From Nocardia asiatica NBRC 100129 (GTDB lineage Bacteria; Actinomycetota; Actinomycetes; Mycobacteriales; Mycobacteriaceae), in the NCBI RefSeq assembly GCF_000308415.1, contig NZ_BAFS01000173.1:1-37626 (forward strand): 37,626 nucleotides of DNA, read 5' to 3'. Each line of letters opens with the position of its first letter. Position 1 is the first letter of the stretch. Positions 15,702 to 22,752 of this stretch are shown piece by piece. The notes under the pieces were generated by a model that was not told the DNA's origin, did not search any database, and saw nothing but the letters and a program-made list of their open reading frames with translations. A program made the position numbers and the translations under genes.

Positions 15702-16904
15702 ATGCCGATCGATCTGACCTATTCCGAGGAAGTCCGGGCGCTGATCGACCGCACCCGTGCGTTCGTGCGGGAGACGGTGCTGCCGATCGAGGACGAACAC
15801 CACGGCGACATCGCCGCCGCGGGCGGCGACCGATTGCGCATGGCGCTGAACAAGCAGGCGCGCGACGCCGGGGTCTTCGCGCCGCACGCGCCGGTGGAGT
15901 ACGGCGGTCACGGACTGTCGATGTCGGATCGCGCGCCGGTGTTCGAGGAGGCGGGCTACTCGCTGTTCGGACCGACGGCGCTCAATATCGCGGCGCCGGA
16001 CGAGGGCAATGTCCACATGCTCGCCCACATCGCCGACCCCGAGCAGAAGTCCCGCTATCTGGAGCCGCTGGCCCGCGGCGAAGTGCGTTCGGCCTTCGCG
16101 ATGACCGAGCCCGCGCCCGGGGCGGGCTCCGATCCCGCGGCGCTGACCACCCGCGCCGCCAAGGTCGACGGCGGCTGGCGGATCAACGGTCACAAGCACT
16201 TCATCACCGGCGCCGACGGCGCCGGCTTCTTCATCGTGATGGCCCGCACCTCCGGCGAACCGGGGCAGCGCGGCGGCGCGACCATGTTCCTGGCGCCGGC
16301 CGGCACCCCTGGCCTGCGCGTGGGCAGGCACATCACCACGTTGGACCGGGCCATGATCGGCGGCCACTGCGAGGTCTTCTTCGAGGACATGTTCGTCCCC
16401 GACGAAGCGGTGCTCGGGGCCGTCGATCGCGGCTTCGAATACGCCCAGGTCCGGCTGGGCCCCGCCCGGATGACGCACGTGATGCGGTGGCTGGGCGCCG
16501 CGCGGCGCGGGCACGACATCGCGGTCGAGCGAGTCGCTGAGCGCGAGGGCTTCGGCGCACGGATCGGCGATCTCGGTATGGCGCAGCAGATGATCGCCGA
16601 CAACGAGATCGACATCGCCGCCACCCGGGCGCTGCTGGTGCGCGCCTGCTGGGAACTGGACACCGGGGAGCACGCGAGCAACGCCACGTCCATCGCGAAG
16701 ACATTCGCCGCCGAGGCGATTTTCCGCATTGTCGACCGCAGTATGCAGTTGTGCGGCGGGCTCGGCGTCTCCGACGATCTCCCGCTGGCGCGCCTTTCCC
16801 GGGAAGTGCGGCCGTTCCGGATCTACGACGGCCCTTCCGAGGTGCACCGGTGGGCCATCGCCAAGCGTGCGGTGAGCGCCGCCCGCCGGGCGGCCCAGGA
16901 CTGA
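15702..16904 (+). CDS. Acyl-CoA dehydrogenase (ACAD10/11-like)
   Basis: The 400-residue flavoprotein has the three acyl-CoA dehydrogenase domains: N-terminal helical (1-125), middle beta (about 126-225, with AFAMTEPAPGAGSDPAALTTRA and INGHKHFITGA) and C-terminal helical (226-400, with the FAD-contact region MQLCGGLGVSDDLPLARL). The end FRIYDGPSEVHRWAIAKRA matches the ACAD10/ACAD11 branch better than classical medium-chain enzymes. It introduces an alpha,beta double bond into an acyl-CoA and passes electrons to electron-transfer flavoprotein. The start at 15702 has GAGGAGGA about 8 bp upstream. The acyl chain used is unknown. Confidence 0.9.
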   Translation: MPIDLTYSEEVRALIDRTRAFVRETVLPIEDEHHGDIAAAGGDRLRMALNKQARDAGVFAPHAPVEYGGHGLSMSDRAPVFEEAGYSLFGPTALNIAAPDEGNVHMLAHIADPEQKSRYLEPLARGEVRSAFAMTEPAPGAGSDPAALTTRAAKVDGGWRINGHKHFITGADGAGFFIVMARTSGEPGQRGGATMFLAPAGTPGLRVGRHITTLDRAMIGGHCEVFFEDMFVPDEAVLGAVDRGFEYAQVRLGPARMTHVMRWLGAARRGHDIAVERVAEREGFGARIGDLGMAQQMIADNEIDIAATRALLVRACWELDTGEHASNATSIAKTFAAEAIFRIVDRSMQLCGGLGVSDDLPLARLSREVRPFRIYDGPSEVHRWAIAKRAVSAARRAAQD

Positions 16905-17012
16905 CGGCACTCGCTCGTCCCTCGATTTTGCGCGCGACGCGACTTCGAGTGGCTCACTTCGTCCGCGCAGGGCCGGTCGGTCCAGGATGGTGACAACGGA
17001 AAGGAGAGTCGT

Positions 17013-17228
17013 ATGCCAGCGCAAGATCGCCGATACCTCATCCTTCTGGACCCTGGAGACCTCGGTGTCGCCGCCGTTCGGGCCGAGTTCTTCGACCGGC
17101 TGCGGACGACCGACGCCGGCGTCGTCGAAGACGGCGGCGCCAATCGCCTGGTCATCGCCGCGGCACCCGAGGTAGCCGAACGGCTCAGGAGCCTCGCGTA
17201 CGTGCGCACCGTCGAGCCGTATGCCTAG
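17013..17228 (+). CDS. Small hypothetical protein, 71 aa
   Basis: The 71-residue protein starts with AAAGGAGAG at ideal distance upstream of ATG 17013. The pattern is beta-alpha-beta-alpha-beta: YLILLDPGD, then VAAVRAEFFDRLRT, GGANRLVIAAAP, EVAERLRSL and YVRTVEP. This ferredoxin-like layout recalls inhibitor_I9/propeptide or ACT-like small domains, but no family can be asserted. No signal or membrane segment is present. It faces the CsbD-like gene across a hairpin terminator. Confidence 0.7.
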   Translation: MPAQDRRYLILLDPGDLGVAAVRAEFFDRLRTTDAGVVEDGGANRLVIAAAPEVAERLRSLAYVRTVEPYA

Positions 17229-17269
17229 CAGGGCAGACCGGGCGGTGGTGACCGCTCGGAAACGACGAT

Positions 17270-17301
17270 CCGCCGCCGTCAGCTTCGGCTGACGGCGGCG
17301 G
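17270..17301. terminator. Bidirectional hairpin terminator with UUCG-type loop
   Basis: A perfect 14-bp GC-rich stem, CCGCCGCCGTCAGC (17270-17283) with GCTGACGGCGGCGG (17288-17301), has the tetraloop TTCG. It lies between two convergent genes, 42 bp after one stop and 30 bp after the other. Confidence 0.85.
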
Positions 17302-17331
17302 TGTCGCTGGTCCGGCGGACCGGGCGGAGAA

Positions 17332-17577
17332 TTACCGTCCGTGCTGATGCGCGGACTGGCGAGCCTCGTCGACGTCCGCCTCGGCCCTGGCCTTCTCGGC
17401 CGCGGCTTCCTTACCGGCCGCTTCGCGCTGCGATTCCGCCTTGTCCTGCTGCGCGCGGCCTTCGTCCTTCAGGTCCTCGTGACCGGTGAGGGTACCGGCC
17501 GCTTCCTTCACCTTGCCCTTGGCATCTTCGACGACGCCTTCGACGCCTTCCCGGGCACCGCTTCCATGTTCAGCCAC
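17332..17577 (-). CDS. CsbD-like stress protein
   Basis: The 81-residue protein is rich in Ala, Glu, Lys and Gln. It has the CsbD-like repeat signature EDAKGKVKEAAGTLTGHEDLKDEGRAQQDKAE, shared by CsbD and the mbp1-type proteins of mycobacteria and nocardiae. CsbD was first described as a SigB-dependent general stress protein; the molecular role is unresolved. Here the start is GTG at 17577 with AGGAGG about 6 bp upstream. A perfect GGGTAT -10 with GGTT 15 bp further upstream supports stress-sigma control. It is probably cytoplasmic and largely helical or disordered. Confidence 0.88.
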   Translation of the reverse strand: MAEHGSGAREGVEGVVEDAKGKVKEAAGTLTGHEDLKDEGRAQQDKAESQREAAGKEAAAEKARAEADVDEARQSAHQHGR

Positions 17578-17618
17578 AACAACCTCCTGGAATTTCGGAA
17601 CAAGCTGACAACTCGCGC

Positions 17619-17643
17619 ATACCCGGGAGACCGGCCTCGAACC
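17619..17643 (-). promoter_or_regulatory. SigF/SigB-type promoter of the CsbD-like gene
   Basis: On the minus strand GGTT (17640-17643), a 15-bp spacer and GGGTAT (17619-17624) match the consensus at every fixed base. The start codon lies 42 bp downstream. Confidence 0.75.
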
Positions 17644-17670
17644 GCCCGCGGCCAGAAAGATCGAGGGGGC

Positions 17671-18594
17671 TCAGCGCAGCGGGGTGCTCTCGCTCGGCCC
17701 CTGCCGGTACCGGGTCATCGTGAGTCGCTGCTCGCGGTCGTTGTACTCCGGAATCGGCAGCGGGAACCAGTAGCTGCCGTCGAGCCATGCCTGGCCGAGC
17801 AGCGGGACCGGTTTCTGCAGGATGTTGACGCCCTTGCCGTGCGGCGGGCTGCCGAACGTTCCGACCGGCGCGCCATCGATGAAGAATTCGACGCGCTGCT
17901 CGGTGAGACGCACGGCGTAAGCGTGATCCTGTGACAGCAGCGCCGGGTCGAGCGGCGTGATCTGCGGGACCACTTCGCCTCCTCGCTTGACCATCAAGAA
18001 GAAGCCGCGAGGCAGGTCCTGACCGAGGACGTTGAAGATCGGCCGGGTGAGTTCGCTTGCGTCGCCGAGGAATCCGTGCGAGCCGTTGTACATGAACCAG
18101 GCGATCTCGAGTCCGAGCGGATCGATGGAACGGTTCGACACGCCCCAGCCCGCGGTGCCGTTGTGGCCCGTCAGGTCGGGCGCGCCCTTGATGTCGATGG
18201 TCATCGTCTGACCGGGCTCGAACACCGGCTTGGCGAGGACCTCGGAATTGTTGTACGGAAACAGGCCGTCCCGCGTCGGCGGGTTGGCGAAGGTCACGCC
18301 CTCCGGGCCGTAGCTGGTGGACGAATAACCGACATTCGTATTGCACCAGTCCCCCACGGGCGCGGTCGTGAAATTCTCGTCCATCGCCTTGGTCGGGCGC
18401 GGCTCGCCGGTGCCGATGTATCCGGCGAACGCGTTGATGTTCAGCACCGCGCAGTTGGGTAACCCGTCGTCGGCGCCCGGAACCTGGATGTTCGGATCGG
18501 CCGCGGCCCCCACCGTCGCCAGCACCGTGCAGACAACCGCGCTGGTCACCCCCACCGCCGTCCGAACCGTCCTCCGGCCGTATGCATTGCTCAC
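17671..18594 (-). CDS. Exported ConA-like (LamG/GH16-type fold) protein
   Basis: The 307-residue protein has a Sec signal peptide: basic RRTVR, hydrophobic core VGVTSAVVCTVLATVGAAA, cleavage near residue 32. The mature part looks all-beta. A strand pair HAYAVRLTEQRVEFFIDGAPVGTF (residues about 225-248) is typical of LamG and family-16 glucanase-like jelly rolls. No GH16 catalytic ExDxxE triad is visible, so binding rather than cleavage is more likely. Cys47 and Cys83 may form a disulfide. The start is GTG 18594, with GGGAGAAG upstream. A GTTGATAA-N14-CATCTCAT element lies directly upstream and is shared with the divergent linalool dehydratase/isomerase-like gene. The ligand is not known. Confidence 0.65.
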   Translation of the reverse strand: MSNAYGRRTVRTAVGVTSAVVCTVLATVGAAADPNIQVPGADDGLPNCAVLNINAFAGYIGTGEPRPTKAMDENFTTAPVGDWCNTNVGYSSTSYGPEGVTFANPPTRDGLFPYNNSEVLAKPVFEPGQTMTIDIKGAPDLTGHNGTAGWGVSNRSIDPLGLEIAWFMYNGSHGFLGDASELTRPIFNVLGQDLPRGFFLMVKRGGEVVPQITPLDPALLSQDHAYAVRLTEQRVEFFIDGAPVGTFGSPPHGKGVNILQKPVPLLGQAWLDGSYWFPLPIPEYNDREQRLTMTRYRQGPSESTPLR

Positions 18595-18617
18595 TGATCT
18601 TCTCCCGCTCTGAGTAG

Positions 18618-18647
18618 ATGAGATGTTGCGATCGAAACTTTATCAAC
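18618..18647 (-). promoter_or_regulatory. Shared bipartite promoter element, copy facing the exported ConA-like gene
   Basis: On the minus strand GTTGATAA (18640-18647), 14 bp, then CATCTCAT (18618-18625). Read as a promoter this is TTGATA-N17-TCTCAT, with the predicted start near 18611 and a 17-nt leader. The inner flanks also give an 11-of-12 inverted repeat (18617-18628 with 18644-18655). Confidence 0.75.
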
Positions 18648-18767
18648 ATTTCATCGTGTCGTGCTGTCGTCCTCCTCACGCCCCTGGGCGGTTTAGAGTC
18701 CGATCCCGTTGTCTCGCAGCTTGTTTCGCGACGCATACCGCCACGCGCCTTCCCTGCGGGCAGCGAA

Positions 18768-18797
18768 GTTGATAAGATAAATCTCAATCCATCTCAT
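18768..18797 (+). promoter_or_regulatory. Shared bipartite promoter element, copy facing the LDI-like gene
   Basis: On the plus strand GTTGATAA (18768-18775), 14 bp, then CATCTCAT (18790-18797). It is identical at all 16 fixed positions to the copy at 18618-18647 in the opposite orientation. The spacer sequences differ, so the identity is not a simple recent duplication. Confidence 0.75.
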
Positions 18798-18835
18798 TGC
18801 CACAACGTCCGTGGCTTGCGGAAGCGAGTAGTCCG

Positions 18836-19003
18836 ATGCCGTGCTGCCTCCTTGCCGGTTACCTCGTCGCTGGTGTGCGCAGGCTGAGGCATCGGCTGCG
18901 GGGCCGGCCCGAGCCCACCGTCGACTTCCCGCCCACCGCATACCGCGCCGGGCCGTCGGCCGTTCCGGCTTCCCGCGCGGCACGGCACGAGGTCGCGGCA
19001 TGA
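18836..19003 (+). CDS. Possible small leader membrane protein coupled to the LDI-like gene
   Basis: A 55-codon frame begins with a short hydrophobic stretch (CCLLAGYLVAGV) followed by a basic segment (RRLRHRLRG), like a small single-span membrane peptide. It ends with a TGA that overlaps the downstream ATG as ATGA. It is placed correctly for transcription from the element at 18768-18797, whose predicted start is about 18804. The ribosome binding site is weak and the family is not recognised. The frame could be chance. Confidence 0.35.
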   Translation: MPCCLLAGYLVAGVRRLRHRLRGRPEPTVDFPPTAYRAGPSAVPASRAARHEVAA

Positions 19004-20418
19004 CCAGTGCGGCGGCAGCCCGTATCCAGCCTCCCGTCACCGAATCGAACGAGGACGATCTGGCGGCGCAACGGTTCGTCCTCGACCTCGCCTTGCAACC
19101 TCTCGACCGGTTCGACGGCTTCGACCGCATCGAGCAGATCGGGGGCAGCGCACTGCGATACCAGCTCAATTTCATCGCCTACGCCCTCGCGATGGCGCAG
19201 TACACGAGGACGCCCGCCTTCACCGGTTACCTCGCCGAAGCCCAGCGCAACGCCATCCGCAAGATGTGTGACAAGCGAGTGTGGGGATACTGGGCCACCG
19301 AGAGCCTGATCGGCTACGCCCGCAGGGAAACCGATCCCATGCGGCACGCGAATGTCATGTACACCGGCTATTTCGGCGTCATGATCGGTCTCTACGAAAC
19401 GCTCAACGCCGATCCGAGCTTCGACCGGCCGGGCTCGCTGACGCTGCGGTGGAGCCCGACCCGAGTGCACGAGTACGACTTCGCCCGCCTGAGCCGCGCG
19501 ATCCGCCGAAACATGCTCGCCCGCGCGGACTGTCCGCAATACGCGTGCGAACCTCACCTGATCTATCCGATCTGCAACGTCTTCGCCTACAACACCTTGG
19601 TCATGCACGACCGCTTGCACGGCACCGCGCTCACCGGCGACCTGGTCGACCGGATCCGGCACAGCTATCTGCACGACGGGTGGCGGCTGCGCAACGGCCG
19701 CTTCATCCCGGGCAGGCTCGGCCCGTCGATCACCATCAGCAGACCGGTGCTCGGCTACGACGCAGGCATGGTCGCCTGGCTCAACGCGATGATGCCCGAC
19801 CTCGCGCGCGGCACGTGGACCACTCTGCGGGATCGTTTCATCGACTTCGACGGGCAAAATGTGCGACTGCGCGGCAGTGCACGCACCCGCGTCGACCTCG
19901 GCAACTACAACGTGGTCAACGGTGACGGGATGACGCGGATCTTCGTGGCCACCGCCGCCGCGGAAATGGGCGAGATCGGCCTCGCCGCGGCTCTGGTCCG
20001 CTCCATGCACGACCGGTACCGGGTCGAGGAACGCAACGGCGCCCGGCGCTTCGCCGGAGTCTCGACGGTGACCAATGCCCACCACGCGCTCGCCCGGTTC
20101 AACCGCCCCGACGGACTGCGGGATCTCGTTCTCGGCACGGTGCCGCGGGAGTGGCGCACCGGTCCGATCCTCGGCGAAGCGCCCTACCCGGATGTCCTGG
20201 TCGCCAAGGCGGTGACCGACGGCAGCACACTCGACCTGGTGCTGCGACCGGGCAGCGGAGCCAAACGGGTGCGACTGGGGCTGCGGCGGCTGGTCCCGCA
20301 CCGCGGCTATCGCGTCACCGGCGCGACCGAATCGATGCTTGTCGCCGACGAAAGCGGCGAGGCGGTCATCGAGGTGGATCTGGGTGGGCGGCGCGACGTG
20401 CTCGTCACCCCCGCATAG
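19000..20418 (+). CDS. Linalool dehydratase/isomerase-family protein
   Basis: This 472-residue protein resembles linalool dehydratase/isomerase (LDI) of Castellaniella. Recalled matches are KRVWGYW (residues 92-98; KRVWGDW in LDI), NVMYTGYFGVMIGLY (118-132; NIMYKGHLNLMYGLY), CEPHLIYPICN (183-193; CEPDNYFVQCN) and HDRLHGT (203-209; YDRLHGT). The two catalytic-site cysteines are present as C183 and C192 with the same spacing. The LDI active-site histidine is replaced by Tyr124. LDI hydrates or dehydrates monoterpene alcohols and isomerises geraniol and linalool in an (alpha/alpha)6 fold. A C-terminal beta-rich region (about 375-472) is extra. Substrate and activity here are unknown. The start at 19000 overlaps the small upstream frame, and DUF5134 follows 7 bp later. 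Confidence 0.78.
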   Translation: MTSAAAARIQPPVTESNEDDLAAQRFVLDLALQPLDRFDGFDRIEQIGGSALRYQLNFIAYALAMAQYTRTPAFTGYLAEAQRNAIRKMCDKRVWGYWATESLIGYARRETDPMRHANVMYTGYFGVMIGLYETLNADPSFDRPGSLTLRWSPTRVHEYDFARLSRAIRRNMLARADCPQYACEPHLIYPICNVFAYNTLVMHDRLHGTALTGDLVDRIRHSYLHDGWRLRNGRFIPGRLGPSITISRPVLGYDAGMVAWLNAMMPDLARGTWTTLRDRFIDFDGQNVRLRGSARTRVDLGNYNVVNGDGMTRIFVATAAAEMGEIGLAAALVRSMHDRYRVEERNGARRFAGVSTVTNAHHALARFNRPDGLRDLVLGTVPREWRTGPILGEAPYPDVLVAKAVTDGSTLDLVLRPGSGAKRVRLGLRRLVPHRGYRVTGATESMLVADESGEAVIEVDLGGRRDVLVTPA

Positions 20419-20425
20419 GCCGCGC

Positions 20426-21010
20426 GTGCACCACGCCGGCCTGTCGCCCGCGGCGAACTGGGCGCTTATCGTCCTGTGCGTCGGTGGAGCGGCGGCAGCG
20501 GCCGTCGGCCTGCTCCAGACGCGCCCCGCGACCGGACGACCCGACCGTTATGGCGGGCGGGGCACGGAACTCTTCCACTTGATCATGCTCGTCGCCATGG
20601 CGGTGATGGGAAGCGAATGGAGCCGATCGCTTTCGGCCATCTGGTGGCGCCAACTCTTCGGAGCCCTCGCGCTCGCGTCGGTCGTGTGGCTGATCGCGGA
20701 AACACGCGACCGTTCGGGGAATCGCAATGACCGGATCGGCGCCGCCGGGTATCACTGTGTCGCCGCACTCGCGATGGTCTACACGACGCTCGGGTCTCCC
20801 GCCGGCCACCCGGCGGATCCGCCCTACCCGCTACTCGGCTGGTTTCTCGCCGGCGTGTTCCTCCTCGACGCGGTGGTGGCGGCGGCCGCCGTGGTCCGCC
20901 CGCCCCGCGGCGCCGAATCGGCCCGCTGTCGCATCGTCACGGTGTTCCCGCACCTGGCCATGGACATCGCGATGACGACGATGCTCGTCGCCGGTCTGAC
21001 GTCGTCGTGA
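20426..21010 (+). CDS. DUF5134-family membrane protein
   Basis: The 194-residue protein has about five transmembrane helices, starting WALIVLCVGGAAAAAVGLL, then ELFHLIMLVAMAVMGSEW with the conserved histidine and methionines typical of DUF5134, then LFGALALASVVWLIAE, and two C-terminal helices (LGWFLAGVFLLDAVVAAAAVV and HLAMDIAMTTMLVAGL). DUF5134 proteins occur in mycobacteria and nocardiae and have no known function; histidines in membrane helices can suggest metal or heme contacts. It starts with GTG 7 bp after the LDI-like stop, so it is probably co-translated with it. Confidence 0.75.
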   Translation: MHHAGLSPAANWALIVLCVGGAAAAAVGLLQTRPATGRPDRYGGRGTELFHLIMLVAMAVMGSEWSRSLSAIWWRQLFGALALASVVWLIAETRDRSGNRNDRIGAAGYHCVAALAMVYTTLGSPAGHPADPPYPLLGWFLAGVFLLDAVVAAAAVVRPPRGAESARCRIVTVFPHLAMDIAMTTMLVAGLTSS

Positions 21011-21105
21011 ACCTCGGGCGTCGCGGGATCGCCGATAGGAAAGTCCGATCGCGCGCTCGATCCGACTCTCCTCTTCTGGCACCGGAGCCGGGCGCGTGTC
21101 AGCGT

Positions 21106-21127
21106 GAGCGGCGCGGCACCGCCGCTC
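21106..21127 (+). terminator. Weak hairpin after the LDI/DUF5134 pair
   Basis: An 8-bp GC-rich stem, GAGCGGCG (21106-21113) with CGCCGCTC (21120-21127), has a 6-nt loop. It may end the LDI-like transcript about 100 bp after its last stop, or sit in the leader of the next gene. Confidence 0.4.
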
Positions 21128-21194
21128 GAACAAGCTGTGCCGCAGGCATGTTCGGCAGCAACGCTCGGCCGCACACGACGACCGCGAGAGGACG

Positions 21195-21479
21195 ATGAGC
21201 CGACTTACGAAAAGCCCGACCGCCGCGGCGCGCGACTTCGTGTCCGCCTGCCGGACGCTGACCAGCCTGATCGATCTCGCCGGACACCCGGCGAGCTCCC
21301 CGCGCCTGCGTGTGGCCTTGGCCGAGCACTGCCGAGTTCACGCCACCGCCGACCCCGGTTTGACAGCGAGCCTGGATTTCTGGAAGAAGCGCCGCGCCGC
21401 TCTGACCCTCGAGGACCACGAGGCGATCCACCGAATCCTCGCCTGGGACGGCGCGATACTCCGCGCGGTCCACCACTGA
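21195..21479 (+). CDS. Hypothetical helical protein, 94 aa
   Basis: The 94-residue protein begins at ATG 21195, with GAGAGGA about 7 bp upstream. It is mostly helical and amphipathic (AARDFVSACRTLTSLIDLAG, LRVALAEHCRVHATAD, FWKKRRAALTLEDHEAIHRILAWD). No family is recognised and no catalytic pattern is visible. It follows the LDI-like/DUF5134 genes at 185 bp and is convergent with the OYE-family gene. Confidence 0.6.
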   Translation: MSRLTKSPTAAARDFVSACRTLTSLIDLAGHPASSPRLRVALAEHCRVHATADPGLTASLDFWKKRRAALTLEDHEAIHRILAWDGAILRAVHH

Positions 21480-21519
21480 TCGCGGCCTGAGCGGGAGACG
21501 CCTCGGATGCTCGCCTGCC

Positions 21520-22752
21520 TTACCGGCCGACAGGCCGGTCGGACCTGTCCGTCGGCGCCGACAACGTCAGCTCCACGGGTTCGCGCGGCTGATCGGGGCG
21601 GAATACGCAGCGGGTACAGGTGTAGATCGTGGGCATGCACTCGTTGCAGTGCACGCAGGCCGATCGGGTGGAGGCGTCGGATCGGATGCGATGCAGCAGA
21701 TCCGGTTCCCGCAGCAGCGCACGGCCCATGGCGACGAACTCGAAACCTTCCGCCATCGCCAGCCGCATGGTGTCCAGCTCGGTGATGCCGCCGAGCAGGA
21801 TCAGCGGCATCGACAGTTCCCGCCGGAAGTGCCGCGCCCGCTCGAGCAGATACGCCTCCCGGTACGGATATTCCTTCAGGAACGCCTTGCCCACCAGGCG
21901 GAATCCCCATCGCGCCGGGATCGGGAGCACGTCGGCGAACGACCGTCGCGGCGCGTCGCCGTGGAACAGCAGCATCGGGTTGAGCAGTGAACTGCCCGCC
22001 GTCAGCTCCAGCGCGTCCAGCGTGCCGTCGGCCTCCAGCCAGGCGGCGACCTGCAGCGACTCGGGCACGGTGAGCCCGCCGCGCACGCCGTCTTCCATGT
22101 TCAGCTTGGCGGTCACCGCCAGACGGCCACCCACGGCTCGCCGGACGGCCGCGGCGATCTCTCGCGCCAACCGGGCGCGGTTGGCCAAGGCGCCGCCGTA
22201 CCGGTCCTTGCGGCGGTTCAGGGCGGGGCTCAGGAAAGAACTCACCAGGTAGTTGTGCCCGAAGTGGATCTCCACCGCGTCGAAGCCCGCTTGGTCGGCC
22301 AGCTTCGCCGCGTCGGCATGAGCGGCCACGAGGTCGCGGATACCGTGCTCGTCGGGAGTTCGCATCATGCGCATCGAGAGAGGGCTGAGCATCCGGCTGG
22401 GCGCGAGCGCCGGTGCCCGGTTGGAGGCCGCGTTGGCCACCGGGCCCGCGTGACCGATCTGCGCACTCGCCGCTGCGCCCGCCTCGTGGACCGCGTCGGT
22501 GAGCCGCCGCAGTCCGGGCACGGCATCAGGGCGCATCCAGATCTGGTGCCGGTCGGTCCGGCCGCCAGGAGCGACCGCGCAGTACGCCACGGTCGTCATC
22601 CCGACGCCACCGGCGGCGACCTCGCGGTGGAACTCGATCAACTCGTCGGTGACCAGGGCGTCCGGCGTGCGGCCTTCGAACGTGGCGGCCTTGATCACCC
22701 GATTGCGGAGGGTGAGCGGCCCGAGTCGAGCCGGTGCGAATACGTCGTTCAT
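21520..22752 (-). CDS. OYE-family NADH:flavin oxidoreductase with C-terminal Cys cluster
   Basis: The 410-residue enzyme has the FMN-binding TIM barrel of the Old Yellow Enzyme family: LGPLTLRNRVIKAATFEG at the start, AQIGHAG, the catalytic H-x-x-H/N-like pair in FDAVEIHFGHNYLVSSFLSPALNRRKDRYGG (about 160-190), and FEFVAMGRALLREPDL near the end. The tail has five cysteines in CVHCNECMPTIYTCTRC, resembling the [4Fe-4S] site of dienoyl-CoA reductases, but no NAD(P)-binding domain follows. It should reduce activated double bonds. The start at 22752 has AGGAGAG about 5 bp upstream. It overlaps the TetR stop codon by ATGA, so the regulator is translationally coupled and probably its controller. 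Confidence 0.88.
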   Translation of the reverse strand: MNDVFAPARLGPLTLRNRVIKAATFEGRTPDALVTDELIEFHREVAAGGVGMTTVAYCAVAPGGRTDRHQIWMRPDAVPGLRRLTDAVHEAGAAASAQIGHAGPVANAASNRAPALAPSRMLSPLSMRMMRTPDEHGIRDLVAAHADAAKLADQAGFDAVEIHFGHNYLVSSFLSPALNRRKDRYGGALANRARLAREIAAAVRRAVGGRLAVTAKLNMEDGVRGGLTVPESLQVAAWLEADGTLDALELTAGSSLLNPMLLFHGDAPRRSFADVLPIPARWGFRLVGKAFLKEYPYREAYLLERARHFRRELSMPLILLGGITELDTMRLAMAEGFEFVAMGRALLREPDLLHRIRSDASTRSACVHCNECMPTIYTCTRCVFRPDQPREPVELTLSAPTDRSDRPVGR

